A stretch of DNA of 64,000 bases from Leishmania mexicana MHOM/GT/2001/U1103 (GCF_000234665.1 NC_018335.1:496001-560000), one strand, 5' to 3'. Shown: positions 18,537 to 29,970, counted from the first letter of the stretch. Notes: generated from the sequence alone by a model not told the origin. Numbers and translations: made by a program.

Positions 18537-20015
18537 ATGCAGCGCTGCAGTCGCGCGTGGAAAAAGACCGCTGAAGCCGCATTCCGGCCACACGTACACC
18601 AGGAAGACTGCCGCATATGCGCTGCTGCAACGCCGGCGCAAAAGGACGCAAAGTATGTCGACTCTGTGACCCCGAGTTGCACCATTGTCCCGGGGCGCAG
18701 AGTCACGTCGTTGGCTTCAGGTTCCCAAAGGCTGCAAACACCGACCCGCCAAGACGCCTCTTGCCTTCTTGGCAACGCGCCTTCCTCAGTGTTTGAGCAG
18801 CGGCGTGATGCACTCCTAGAATGGTTGCACCGATTCTCGGAGCGAGAGCGACAAGTGGGTGTGCCCGGCGTGAAGACCTCTCTTTCGGAGAAAAACCCCG
18901 AAGAGCTCGACACCAGCGTCAACCTCGATGCCGCATACAGGGCGTACTTGCGATGCGAAGATGCCACGGCACAAGAAGCCCTCTTCACTCGTCTGGTGGA
19001 TTGGGTGGACGCCCAATGCGCTCAGCCTGTCGCACGATCTGGTGCGTCGGCGACGTCGACTTCCGCTGTGCCGGCTACCTCTGCACCGGCGGCGGCGGAC
19101 AACAGGCAGCGGGGTGGTGTTCGCGTCCCACAGTGCTTGGCGGTCCCTCGTGGGGCGGTGACGATGACGTCGAAGGAGCGGAAAGCGACGGCAGCGCTCA
19201 TGGGCGAGGAGACCGACGGCGTCCGCGCCGTGAACGACTTCGAGACGTACGTGGGGCGACGCTTTCCCGGCAATGCTGCCTTTATCACCAAGCAACTGGC
19301 CTTTCAAGAAGCATTGCTGGCGGTGCAGGAGGTTCTGACTTCGCAAAAGATTCGTTTCTTTCTCGCCTGTGGGACGGCCCTGGGTGCGCGGCGTGACGGG
19401 TGCTTCATCCCGCATGATGAGGATATTGATCTTGGCATCCTCTACACCGATATAGCGGTCCCTGTAACGGAGGGCGATGATCGGCCAGCGCCGGACCTCT
19501 CTTTCCCCTCCACCGCCCCGGACGGCTTGAGCTATGTGCAGATGCGTGTGTACCGACTGCTTCACGCGCTGGCATCAACGCGCGCGTTCGTCGTCTTTGA
19601 CATTTGCGGTGCCGTTGAAAAAGGATTGGAGCTGCGCACGCTGCACCTGGCCACCAGCGCTCGTATCGACATCAATCTCTACTACCCACCACTGTGCCCC
19701 ACCGCCTGCGGTGGAGACTGTGATGCCAGCGACGATGCGCTAGTGCGCGAGAAGGGCCCTTTTGTGTGGGCCGCCTCTTTTTACGAGGCAGCTGGAGCGC
19801 GCAAGCACCGCATGTATCGCTATCGGCACGAGCCCTTCGCCACAGAGCTAGAGGAACTTCCATTTTGTGCCAAGACGGCGTCTGTGGGCAGGGGGTTTTT
19901 GGTGCCCCCAGAGCGCTATCTTGTCGAGAACTACGGTGAGGACTGGCGGACACCGAAGCAGTACTCGTACGCAGAGGGCCTTGCGACCGAATTCAAGAAT
20001 ATCGTGAAAGAGTAA
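18537..20015 (+). CDS. LicD/fukutin-family nucleotidyltransferase-fold protein
   Basis: 492 residues from ATG 18537. The diagnostic segment lies around residues 275-300: ACGTALGARRDG followed by HDEDIDLGI, the LicD motif in which the acidic residues bind metal. LicD relatives (bacterial phosphocholine transferases, fukutin/FKRP, yeast MNN4) transfer phospho-substituents or sugar phosphates onto glycans. Further conserved-looking blocks follow (RIDINLYY near 380, RYLVENYGEDW near 465). The N-terminal ~120 residues are poorly conserved-looking. Start choice matters: an in-frame ATG at 18204 would add a hydrophobic signal-anchor-like stretch, which a Golgi glycan enzyme would need, but the 18366-18427 splice signal argues against it. 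A small out-of-frame ORF begins at 18437 and overlaps the start. Substrate unknown. Confidence 0.8.
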   Translation: MQRCSRAWKKTAEAAFRPHVHQEDCRICAAATPAQKDAKYVDSVTPSCTIVPGRRVTSLASGSQRLQTPTRQDASCLLGNAPSSVFEQRRDALLEWLHRFSERERQVGVPGVKTSLSEKNPEELDTSVNLDAAYRAYLRCEDATAQEALFTRLVDWVDAQCAQPVARSGASATSTSAVPATSAPAAADNRQRGGVRVPQCLAVPRGAVTMTSKERKATAALMGEETDGVRAVNDFETYVGRRFPGNAAFITKQLAFQEALLAVQEVLTSQKIRFFLACGTALGARRDGCFIPHDEDIDLGILYTDIAVPVTEGDDRPAPDLSFPSTAPDGLSYVQMRVYRLLHALASTRAFVVFDICGAVEKGLELRTLHLATSARIDINLYYPPLCPTACGGDCDASDDALVREKGPFVWAASFYEAAGARKHRMYRYRHEPFATELEELPFCAKTASVGRGFLVPPERYLVENYGEDWRTPKQYSYAEGLATEFKNIVKE

Positions 20016-22769
20016 CGTCGCCCGCCACTCGGGGTGGTATGATACACCTTGTGTGCTTGCTTCTCTCGACTAAGCTTGGCTCTTGTGTCGGGTGCATGTA
20101 GATGCGGCTTTTGGAGAGTGTGTTGACGCCGGCGGTTTTCCGTGGTTTGCGTCATGGAATGCCCTTTCTCGCAAGACATGTACCGATCTCAGACTTGCGT
20201 TCCCCTTGTCGCCCACTACCTCCTGCCACGGCGCATCCATGGTGCCAAAGTGCGGAGAGGTAATCCCGCAAAGAGAGCAACAATGACAGCACGCATGCGC
20301 GCAGTGAAGGAAGCGTATGTGTAGGGTTGCTCTTCAGCTCTCGCAGAGAGCTGTCGCACCCGCACCTGCTGTCCACTCCACCTGTTAGGCCTGGAACTTC
20401 TCCCGCTTCGTTTTTTTGGTGTTCTCACATGCATTCCTCAGCGCACTCATTTCTCTTCTTCGCTCCATTTCGCTTCCTTTGGAGTGCCGCGACGCCTCTT
20501 CCTGCTCCGACACATGTATGCATATATATGTACGTGTACATGTATACGACACACCGTTGCGTTTTACCCACAACGCTGCTACACACACACAAAACACGGG
20601 CTCTACCGTGATGAACCTGCTTATCGATGCGTTGCCACGTATTTCTCACTCCACTACCACAGCGGCGTACCGCCCTCAATATCTTATTGTTGTTGTTTTA
20701 TTGGTTTCTCTCCGCGTGGGTGCATATTAGTCACAGGTCGTTGTGAGAGTGCGTCCGAGTGCCCGTGTAATCTTCGTGAGCGCACATCAGTTGGCTTTCT
20801 CTCTCACTCCTTTTTTTTCTCGACCTGGTGCCCATTGCTGTTCTCCGTACGTCGCACACAGCACGGAACACGCTGTGCGGCGGTGGTACAGGGTAGCTAG
20901 AACAAACGCGCGTCCACGTGCGCGTTCGTGTGTGCGAGCGTGACGCGTCCGCTCACCATCGACACCGGAGCTGAGGACGTCGCCTGCTAATGCGAGAAGG
21001 GGAGAGAGGCAGATAGGGCTGAACATTAACAGATAGACATACACTTTTTTCTTTTTTTCAAAAGGAGGCCTCGTTGCTGTGTGGTAGTGGAGGAGGCGAG
21101 CCACGTTGCTCCAAACGCAGACGGACACACGCTTCAGGAGATATTCCCACAGACAACACACGGACCAAAGGAGCAAGAAGGGTACGGTGCGGCCAACATT
21201 TGTGCGTGCGTGGCAAGGCACAGCGATCTGTGCAGTCTCGCATCGCATCAGGCGTTCTCTTTTCTTGCTTTTTTTTCTTTGGTTTCACTCGTCACGTGTC
21301 CGTCCTTGCGTTTTTTTTTTCGCGTGTGTGTCTTTATTATCTGTTTGCTGTTACCACAAACTGAAGCACGAAGAAGCTCTGGTGCACCGGCGCGTTCATC
21401 GTTCTACTGTTGTTTATCTTTCTGCCTCTCACCCCCACCCCTCTCGCCGGAGCCCCTACGATCCTCCGCCGCGTCTACGCCTAACCCGCTGCTTGGGTGG
21501 TTCCCCTGTCACACCTGACACGTCGGTTTCTCAATCGTCTCTCGCTTCCGTTTGTTGTTGTGACCGTCAAGAAAAAGTTTTGTCGACTCGCCTCTGCTAC
21601 TGGAGCTCTTCCTTTGTGCATGCGCGCTGGACATACACGTCAGACTTGCAGGATTCCTGTGGATGGGCCACTGTCGGTGTGAAAAAGAAAAAAGTATCTT
21701 CCGTGGTAATCGACCTCGTCCGTGCGTGATACAGATTCGGTGCAGAGCGTTGAATAAAAGTGCCAGCAGGTGCTCATCGAGGGAGCTCTCGCCGTTGCCA
21801 GACGTTGTCGTACTGCCCGCACACGAAACCCGCCAAACGTGGAGCACCTGTGGAAACGCTGCAGCAACACGACTCACACTACTGCCGCTGCCTCCCCTCT
21901 CCCTTCTCGGGACCGTGGTGTTTTTTTTCTTTGCTGGGCGTAGTCTTCTCCCCCTGCCCCCTCCTCTCCTGCACTCGTTGTACAGCGACTCCTCTTGCTC
22001 TTCCTCTTGTTTTGTTTCGTGTCCAAGGGCTGTCCATCAAGGTCTTCTCGTATCGTCTCGCCACACCGTAGCGCTGCCTCGCTCCCACCTCGTCGGGTGG
22101 AGCCGGAAAGAGAATTACTCTTTTCCCTCTCCTTTTTGTGTGTGTGTGTGCGTGTGTGGTACTTTTCTTTTGCGGCCTGGGTGGCTGTGCCTGTGTGCGT
22201 GCGTGTGTGTGTGTGTATGTGCTTGTTCGTTGGGCGGGAACATAACCTGTTCATTTGAGCTCACCGCGCGCACCCACACCAACACTCGCCCACCAGCTCA
22301 GCACCCACCCCCGCAAACTCTCTCACTCTCTACATAAACTGCACACAGACGCCGTGTGGCGTCCCTGGTTGCTCGACGTACGTTGCAAGTGAACCTACGT
22401 GAATCCAGACGCACAGACAGAAGACGGCCGCTGCCTTTTCGATTTTTGGGCTCTCCCCTACTTTGGTGACTACAGCGTTCTCGTGAGCCCTCCTTCTTTG
22501 TCTCTCTGTACTCCACTCGTTTTCCTTTTTGTTTACGTTTCCGTGGCTCTCTCGCTCTCCCCTCCCCCTCCACCTCCCCTCCGCCATTACAACCTCACTC
22601 ATAACGACCACGACCGTCTCGCTTCTTTTTGTGTGCGTGTGCGTGTGTGTGTCGTTGTTGTTACTCGCTCGATTCTTGCCCGTCCGGTACGTCACTCGCT
22701 GTTTCACTCACCCTTCTTTTTGCTTGCGTGGTGCTTGCCCTTTGCCTTCTCTGCTGTGAGGGTGTCAGG
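20016..22769. other. Intergenic / UTR region, no gene supported
   Basis: 2.75 kb of spacer between the LicD-like and first capping-enzyme-like genes. It includes a TA/TG-rich patch at about 20516-20550, T-rich runs (21045-21060, 21311-21320), TG microsatellites (22138-22158, 22200-22218) and strongly C/T-rich sequence up to 22760, expected for trans-splicing. Short frames are low-complexity. Confidence 0.55.
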
Positions 22770-25700
22770 ATGAGCCTCAACCCCAACGCCCCATCGTTTG
22801 ACCCGACGGCGAAGCCGTTTATCCCGTCTTTTCTGTGCAGCGACCCGGAACAGTTCGTGCCACCGGTGTACCACCCCACGCCGCAGTTTAACCCGCAGCT
22901 GCGCAGCCTCGCCGGGGCCGGCCCTGCCAGTAACGACGATGTCCCGCTACTCTCTGGCTTTAAGCGAACTAGCAAGCCGGTGGCCACTGCGCCGGCACCG
23001 TCGGCCGAAAACTACGAGACGCCAAACACTATCGCTGCGGCAGGCGCCAAAAAGTCCCCCACCGGCTTGCCTGGCCAGACAACAGGGGCCAGCGGGGGAC
23101 CGCCGATGATGTGGCGGTCTCCGTCGCAAATGCACGGAGCGGCAGAGGCCTTTCCCACTCGACCCATGATGAACCCCAACGCGGCCGTGCCATCAGCTGC
23201 CTCGATGGCCGTCGGTGGCGTGCAGGGTGGGAGCCGTGTGAACACGGCTGCGAGCCTCTCCAGCGGAATGGGGGCCGACGGGTCGTTGGATCGGGCTGAC
23301 GGAGATCAACCGCCGATTCTCGGGTGGTCTTCCTCCTCCATGCGCCGCCCTCCATTAACGAGCCCGTCAGGGTCCCCGCTGTCGCTGCAGCAGCAGCAGC
23401 AGCAGCAGCAGCTTCAGAACACCGGCGCTCGATACACCGCGCCGCAGCCGCCGCCTCTGTCTCAGTCACTTCCTCCGGCAATACCACGCTCACAAGACCG
23501 CAGTGGGCAGCAGCTGAGCGGCGCTCCCTTTTTTTCATCGTATGGTGTCTACCCGCATCCCGTTCCTGGCGGCAACGCCTCGCAAACACACTCCTCAGGC
23601 CAAGGAGCGCCTCCCTCGCAACGCCCACTTCCGCAACAGCAGCAGCAGCACTCACACCAGCACCAGCAGCCGTCGTTTCCACAAAAGGTTGCACCTGTGT
23701 TGCCGCGGAGTGCCCAGGAGCGACAGGCGGCCGCGGCCGCGGCGGCAGCGGCAGCAGCGGCGGCAGGGACAGCGGCCAACGAAGGGAGTCGAGGTGCATC
23801 CCCAAACAGTCTCAGTCCCAGTGAGGCGGGCAATGCTGCACCAGTCCGCATCGCTGCTCAAGAACAGCGTGGCCCATCGCCGCCCACGTTCCCTGAGCCG
23901 CGCTCCGAGACGGTGTCTCAGCAGCATCAACCGCAACAGCAGCAAGAGCAATCTGTGGCGGGCTCTACCAGTCTCGGTCCCCGCCAAGCGACAGGGAACC
24001 CTCCCGTTTCGGCACCGGTACCACCTCGAATCTCCTCGGCCCCGATGGCACGCGCCGTCCGCGTCGGGGCGGCGGGCGGCAGCGCGCCATATTCAGCCGC
24101 AGTCGCAGCCACCACGGCGACACCGTATCCAGGACCCACCCGAGGAATGGTGCCACCGAACCATGTCGGTGCAGTATCGCACCTGCCGCGCGCGCCGCCG
24201 ACTGCCGCAGCGAGTCATGGTGTGACCCCCGTTCCAAGCGCAGGCAGCTCGAGCGGCACCTCAGCACCGCCGGCGGCGCTACAGCCTGCGATTACGGCAA
24301 AACTCCTGAGCGGACCGGCGCCTTCGACGCTGACGACGACGACGTCAGCGCCGCTCCCTTCTCCGGCCACTAGCGTTGCAGCGCTCAGCGGGTGGCGCCC
24401 CCCGCAGTTTGGCCGCAAGGCCGGCCCGACGAACAGCAACCCGCTGATCGTTATGATCTTTGGCTGCCGTGGGTCTGGGAAGACGACTCAGGCTGAGAGC
24501 ATTGCCGAGCGTTACCATTTGCTGCACCTCTCCTCTGGGGACATGTACAAGGAAGGCAAGCAACCCTTCGCGGAGGTGGAACAGGCCGTGAAGGATAACT
24601 TCGGTCCTGATGCAAAAGACCGCTCCTATAACGGCGTCGTTCTGGACCGCTTCGTCGCAACCGGGGAGATGGATGCCTACTATCTGCAAGCGGCACTCAA
24701 CGTGTGTCAGCTGCCGGTCCCTCTTGTCTTCTGGCTGCAAGTGGACCCCAAGGAAGGCTTGAGGCGCGCCCAGTGCCGCGGCGATCAAAAGGCCGGAGCG
24801 GACCACTGGCGCTACGTTGAGCAGCGTGCACAAGCGGAAATAGCGGATCGCGTGTACAAGAAAATTGGTGTCTTGCACATCATCGACTGCAACGCGCTGG
24901 AAGCGCGTCGGGTCGGTGACCGTATTTGCAGCATCATTGACGGCCTCTTCCCGAAGCGCAGCCGACACATTCGCCTCCCGCCTGCCACGCCGCTCCCCGG
25001 CTACGACAAGTTCCACCTTTTGGATGATTACAGCGATTTCCAGCAGCTTACCAAAAAGGTGCACGCAGCGATCGGCAACACGTCTGGCCGCACGGACAGC
25101 GCCCCGCTCTCTAGCATTGGTGGATACGTCGACGCCGGCTCGTTTGCAAACCGGCAGGAGTGCAAGCGGATGTCCTCCATGTACGTGACGTTGAAGGTGG
25201 ATGGAGAGCGCTATCTGATTGTGAAGCACTCGCACTTCGGCGTACTGGGCTTTCCGTTTGCCTTCACTGGCTGCTACGACTTCAACGTTCTCTTCGATTC
25301 GCTAATGTTTTCGAACGCGTTCGAAATGGTCGGCGACAGGCAGGAGGAGACGAACGAGATTGAGTGGATGCTCGATGCCGAGATGAGCACCACCGCCGGC
25401 GAGTCGAACCAGCCTCAGCCGCTGCTACACATTATCGACTATGTGTACTTTGGTGGCAGGCAGGCCAAGCGCACCCCGTTCTTCGAGCGCTACGAGCTCT
25501 TGCGGGAGTGGTTCCGGTTGATGGTACAGAATAGTGGCGAGGCCGGAGCCTACGCGGCTGTAATCCTGAAACACTACGTCCCCATCAACGAGCTGCCGAA
25601 GCTGCTCCCTCGCTTCGAGGATGCGCCGTTCGCGGTGGATGGCATTGTCTTTCAGGGCAACACGATTTACAAGTTTGGCCTAGACAAGTTCCTCTTGAAG

Positions 25701-26099
25701 TGGAAGCCGCTGCAGCTGTGCACGGCTGACTTTAGACTCATGAACGGAGAGAAGACTGAGGACGGTGTCACGGTTTTTGACCTCTTCACAACTGAGAATG
25801 AACAGGAGGTCCCCTTTCCAGGGGCCGTTGGGGTCTTCACAGAGATGCAGATGCGCGCTTACCACCTGCGCAGCAGCGCGATCGTGGAACTAGAACTGGC
25901 AGACGTTGTCGAAAGAGCGGGTCCCAACGGGCAGCCGGCGACGCAGTGGGTGTTCCACCGTCTGCGTGTCGACAAGCCACGCCCCAACAAGATGTCTGTT
26001 GTCGAAGGCATCGTGAGGCTGAAGCACCTCACATACCAGGAGCTGCTCGATCACTGCAGGGTACTTCGTTTCAGTGGACCCAATGCCTCGTCGCCCTAG
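22770..26099 (+). CDS. mRNA capping guanylyltransferase with PAM2-like motif and P-loop kinase-like domain
   Basis: 1109 residues from ATG 22770; the open frame upstream is leader. Order: a PAM2-like peptide SLNPNAPSFDP at 2-12; ~550 residues rich in Pro, Gln, Ser and Ala with poly-Gln and poly-Ala runs; a P-loop GCRGSGKTT (565-573) of adenylate-kinase type; then an mRNA guanylyltransferase domain. Nucleotidyltransferase motif I is KVDGER (Lys809 is the GMP-accepting residue). Motif III is LDAEM (Asp869; Gly is Ala here). Motif IV is VDGIVF (Asp957), V is LLKWKP (Lys977, Lys979) and VI is HRLRVDK (Arg1064-Lys1069). A P-loop domain ahead of the guanylyltransferase is known from trypanosome capping enzyme CE1. 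No methyltransferase domain follows, so it is not the bifunctional CGM1 type. Expected reaction: GMP transfer from GTP to RNA 5' diphosphate. PAM2 suggests PABP binding. A paralogue lies downstream at 29611. Confidence 0.85.
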   Translation: MSLNPNAPSFDPTAKPFIPSFLCSDPEQFVPPVYHPTPQFNPQLRSLAGAGPASNDDVPLLSGFKRTSKPVATAPAPSAENYETPNTIAAAGAKKSPTGLPGQTTGASGGPPMMWRSPSQMHGAAEAFPTRPMMNPNAAVPSAASMAVGGVQGGSRVNTAASLSSGMGADGSLDRADGDQPPILGWSSSSMRRPPLTSPSGSPLSLQQQQQQQQLQNTGARYTAPQPPPLSQSLPPAIPRSQDRSGQQLSGAPFFSSYGVYPHPVPGGNASQTHSSGQGAPPSQRPLPQQQQQHSHQHQQPSFPQKVAPVLPRSAQERQAAAAAAAAAAAAAGTAANEGSRGASPNSLSPSEAGNAAPVRIAAQEQRGPSPPTFPEPRSETVSQQHQPQQQQEQSVAGSTSLGPRQATGNPPVSAPVPPRISSAPMARAVRVGAAGGSAPYSAAVAATTATPYPGPTRGMVPPNHVGAVSHLPRAPPTAAASHGVTPVPSAGSSSGTSAPPAALQPAITAKLLSGPAPSTLTTTTSAPLPSPATSVAALSGWRPPQFGRKAGPTNSNPLIVMIFGCRGSGKTTQAESIAERYHLLHLSSGDMYKEGKQPFAEVEQAVKDNFGPDAKDRSYNGVVLDRFVATGEMDAYYLQAALNVCQLPVPLVFWLQVDPKEGLRRAQCRGDQKAGADHWRYVEQRAQAEIADRVYKKIGVLHIIDCNALEARRVGDRICSIIDGLFPKRSRHIRLPPATPLPGYDKFHLLDDYSDFQQLTKKVHAAIGNTSGRTDSAPLSSIGGYVDAGSFANRQECKRMSSMYVTLKVDGERYLIVKHSHFGVLGFPFAFTGCYDFNVLFDSLMFSNAFEMVGDRQEETNEIEWMLDAEMSTTAGESNQPQPLLHIIDYVYFGGRQAKRTPFFERYELLREWFRLMVQNSGEAGAYAAVILKHYVPINELPKLLPRFEDAPFAVDGIVFQGNTIYKFGLDKFLLKWKPLQLCTADFRLMNGEKTEDGVTVFDLFTTENEQEVPFPGAVGVFTEMQMRAYHLRSSAIVELELADVVERAGPNGQPATQWVFHRLRVDKPRPNKMSVVEGIVRLKHLTYQELLDHCRVLRFSGPNASSP
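23388..23412 (+). repeat. CAG trinucleotide tract inside CDS (poly-Gln)
   Basis: An uninterrupted CAG run encodes about eight Gln near residue 207-214 of the capping-enzyme-like protein. A GCG/GCA-rich run at about 23730-23768 encodes poly-Ala. Both lie in the disordered region and are likely length-variable. Confidence 0.85.
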
Positions 26100-26138
26100 G
26101 AGCGGGCCTGGCACAGACGTAGAGAGCGAGCAGTACAA

Positions 26139-26162
26139 AGGGGAGGGAGGGAGGGAGGGAGG
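26139..26162 (+). repeat. GGGA tandem repeat, potential RNA G-quadruplex
   Basis: At least five consecutive G3-4 runs separated by single A, starting about 40 nt after the stop of the capping-enzyme-like gene and on its sense strand. It would lie in the 3' UTR. Confidence 0.75.
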
Positions 26163-29100
26163 TGGGCAGGTCGGCGAACTTGACGTACCACACTGCTCTG
26201 AGCATGTTGCGGCTGCTGCATTTCTCGCTTGAATAGGTTCGCGTTTTTCTTTTCCTTAGCGAGGGTTGAGTGTACTGAAACACGCCAAGCCCGTTGTCTC
26301 CCACGAGATGGACTTGCGAGTCTGAGGCGTCTATTCTCCGGTGACGCAACGTCCTTTTTTCATGTTGATGAGGCTTACGGAAGGGCGTGTGGCCGTTGTC
26401 TTCGTGAATTCGTCCGCAGGTTTCGTCCGCGGGTGTGTGAATGGTGGCTATCACTTGTTTCTCTTTCCTGCCTCGTGAAAAGCCGAATTCCTTTCAGCGA
26501 CGGGTTTGGTGCAGTTGCCGCGACGGTGTCTCTCCTCCTTTGTTGTCCCTATGTGGTCGTTGCTTTTGTTTGTTTGTTTTTTTGATGTGGGCAACGACTT
26601 CCTCTTTTGGGGGAGGGGGTTGCTGGTGGTGATGTGATGCGTCAGTGGTGGCATACTGCCTTGTCCTTCATTGGTTGGTTCGTCGGTATGCTGCCTTTTT
26701 TTTATTGTACCACGATTCCGAATGGGCTGTGGCCGTGCTGCGTTGTCTGCGTGTGTGTGTGTGCTACGGTGGTGGTGGCGGTGGTTGGCATTTCATCCAG
26801 ACTCGTAATCGTTTGTCCATTGAGGCCTCCTTGTCAGGGGTATCGTGTGTGTGTGTGTCTAACGGTTTCTTTCGTGTTTTTTTTTCACTGCGCGTTGCTG
26901 GTGCTCGGCGTAAATACGCAGTGGGGTGTGTCTGTGTGGGGTGTGTAGCCGTGCACTCGTTGCTCGTGCGGACCTGTATGGGATAATGTGTGGACGGGAC
27001 AGGTGCGAAGGCGAGGAAGAGGAGGAAGAGCCATCTGTGAAGGGAAAGAGAGAGCCAGGTGGTGCAGAGAAAAGCACGCCGTACTTCGGCTGTTGAAAAC
27101 GTCGAATGCGTGTGGATGGAAAGGCGGGCGGTTCAATAGCTAGAATAAGGCGAAGACACGCCATGTGGAGCTGTTACCTTGTCAGCAGGTCGTTTCTCGC
27201 TCACCCCACCTCCCGTCTTCACTATCTCAAATCTCCTCAGTGGCCTCTTCTGACGCGTCGGTCATGAACAAAGAGAGGTAGCGACGTACATGTATATATG
27301 TATGTATATATGTGTGTATATGGAGAGTGTGCGCGCTACTTGTGGTGTGACTCTTTCGCTTACGCGCCCTCGTATGAGTTTGTGAACGCGCGCGTTCTCT
27401 CCTTGTCTTCGCTTCCTCACTTTCGTTTCATGTAACATCGTCTGTCGCACCAAGCCAGAACGAAAAACGTTGACTCGGCCACGATTGCACCTGCTTACAG
27501 AGGCATGTGATGGGCTTGAAGGGTACTCAACGGCGAGCTCGAGAAACTGTGCATCCCTTTCTTTCTGCCATTTTCGTTGCTGCACCGCGACAAGGGGGGT
27601 CGCACGGTGGCGCAGCGTGCGCCAGTACACGAAAAAAAAGAGAGCTACCAAAGGCAAGCATAGCAATGCGGTGTTTTCACGCCTGGTGCGCCTCTGGACA
27701 CTGTGCGGAAAGGTTTCCCTGCCAACCGCAACACAGGGGGGTCGCTCTGTGTGTGAAAGCACGCAAGAACAATGAAGGACTCATGTCCTTTTGCGAGTCA
27801 TTTATGCGGTATACGTTATCTTCTCTCTCCCCTGCCCCCTGTCCCCTGTCCCCTCCTTCCCTCCCCGACCTTGTGTCTTGCATCTCGGTCATTTGGTACC
27901 TATACCATAATATGCCTCGCACGTGTCTCCTCCTGTGCACCGGGGCCCCTCCACGGCAGGTCTCTTTTTCGTTTTTTTTTTTCGAAAGCGCTCCTTCCAC
28001 GAAGCGAAAAGCGAGAACACGAGAAAATCGTCTCGCGCGAAGGCACATCCTCACTAACGCGGTTGTGCATCATCCCCCTGCTCTTCCCCCAGACACACAC
28101 ACACAAACACCTCTTCCCTCCGTACTTCCTCTCGCCAAGGAAAAAAAAAGAAGGGCTGCAAATACATCCTTGCAAGCAGTTGCTGTTGACGTCGACAGAG
28201 AACGTGTGAGTACGTGTCAAGAGTGGAGGGGAAGGGGGGACGTTCGGTGTCTCACCTTGCCAGTCTTCTGTTCTCTCTTTCCGACCTCCGCGTCTTCTGT
28301 TCGGGTGTTTCCCGGCGAACTGCCGTTGTCGATCGCGCAGGCGCACGGAGGTGGCAAACACGCATAAGTGTTCAGAAAGAAGAAAAAAAAAACTAGAAAA
28401 AGGAGCGATTGCCGTGCAGTGCGTATACTTGGCCTTAACTGTTTGATTTTGTTTTCTCTCATCTTGGTTCTCCATCGGAGTTCTTTCACGGTGACCTCAT
28501 TCCCATCATTGTGGTGAATCCCGCGGGCTCTTCGGTAGGGGGTTGTGTACCACGTGGCGTGGGTGTTTTTTTTGTTGTTGAGGGGAGGTTGTTCGTTTAC
28601 GCTCTGCTTGTGTGCTTGTGTGCGCACAGCCGAAGTGCTCCCTCTTTTTCTGTTCGCTCTTCGGGTGTGCTTCTTTGCGCTGTGTTGTCCACATTTTCAT
28701 TGCCGCGATTGCTGCTGTCGTTGTCCCTCACTCATCCTTTATATCATTCCAACCTGTTCACGGTTCCAGCGGAAAAGAGCAGACGCTCGCCGCCTTGGCG
28801 ACATCGTCACACAGCGCTGGTCTTCGCTGGAGGTCTCTCTCTGTGTGTCACCCTTCCCCTTCCCCCTTCCCCCCCCCCGCTGAGCGATTCTGCCGTCATT
28901 TCATCATAGACCATAGGCTGTAACGGTTGTATGAGCCGGGGCCTGTGTGCATGTGTGTGACCCCCTGTGACCAAGGGCCCTTTTTTTCCTCCCTTGTACT
29001 GACGGGTGTACCGCACACGCATTCGCTACAGGAGGATCGAACCACAAAAGAACAAAAAAATTTTGTGTTTCTTGGCTTTCCTTTTTCGCTTCTTCTCTGC

Positions 29101-29435
29101 ACTCTCCTTATCCCCTTCCGCCTCCATACGCCTCCCTCCTCTACTGCACCGTATAAGATCTGTCTCTCCGTCTCTGACCACCGTATCTTTGCGGCTGTTT
29201 GTGGCTCTTCCTTGCGTGAGTGTGTGTGCGGGCGCCTGCGTACTGGGTGCTCTGTTCTCCCGTCGTCTCCCCTTTTCCTGAGTGCGCGTTGTGAACGCTT
29301 CCGGCTGTCTCATTTCTTCTCTTTTTTCCCCAAGCCTGAGCAGCGCTCCCCTCCGCCTCCCCCCTCTGCACTGCACCGCACGTTCAGTCCACGATCACTC
29401 GCACCGTGTCATCTCCATCGTCTCTCCGTAGCGCC

Positions 29436-29474
29436 GCCTTCTTCTGTCCCTGTCCTTCTCCCGCCTGTCCATAG
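29436..29474 (+). promoter_or_regulatory. Candidate polypyrimidine tract and trans-splice acceptor for the second capping paralogue
   Basis: A C/T-rich tract at 29436-29470 is followed by AG at 29473-29474. This leaves a ~136-nt 5' UTR before ATG 29611. Confidence 0.45.
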
Positions 29475-29610
29475 GTCATCACAGGAGAGTGGTCAGGGAC
29501 GCCGGTGTCTTTCACACGCATAGGCGAGCAGTCCAACAACGGATATACATCGAGGCAGGAACTCCACGCACCTTTTATAAGCGCATATCCGGTTCTCCCC
29601 TTCAGCGACC

Positions 29611-29970
29611 ATGTCGAATCTGAACCCCAACGCGCCATCGTTCCCGGTATCAAACTACCAGCCGAACACGACGCACAACAAGCAAGGCTACAACAACGGC
29701 GGTGGCCCCAGCGGCGGCGGCAGCACAATGCAGAACGAGCGTTATGGCGGAGGGATGATGTACGACAACAGTAGCTACCACCAGGGCGGTAGTGGTGGCT
29801 ACGGTCCTGGCGGTGGCAATCCTAGCGGCGGCTACGGGCAAGGCGGCAGCTACATGGGCAATGGCCCACAGCAAGGGTACTCGTCGGGGCCTCGCATGGG
29901 TCGCAACCATCGACAACCGAATATGCCGCATAGTCAGTACCAAAACATCAATGGCATGGTGGGCGGCAGC

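Larger units (their letters stand above)
26100..29610. other. Long spacer between the two capping-enzyme paralogues
   Basis: 3.5 kb with no supported gene. Contents: a GGGA repeat at 26139-26162 just after the stop, T-rich and TG-rich runs (26746-26763), a TA/TG microsatellite at 27288-27322, A/T homopolymers (27970-27982, 28141-28149) and C/T-rich sequence before 29474. A 286-codon frame (27507-28367) is compositionally biased and resembles no protein. The length suggests an unusually long 3' UTR. Confidence 0.55.

Noticed and set aside
27507..28367. 286-codon + strand frame between the capping paralogues
   Set aside because: It runs through homopolymers and C/T-rich spacer, with low-complexity translation and no recognisable domain; read as UTR.
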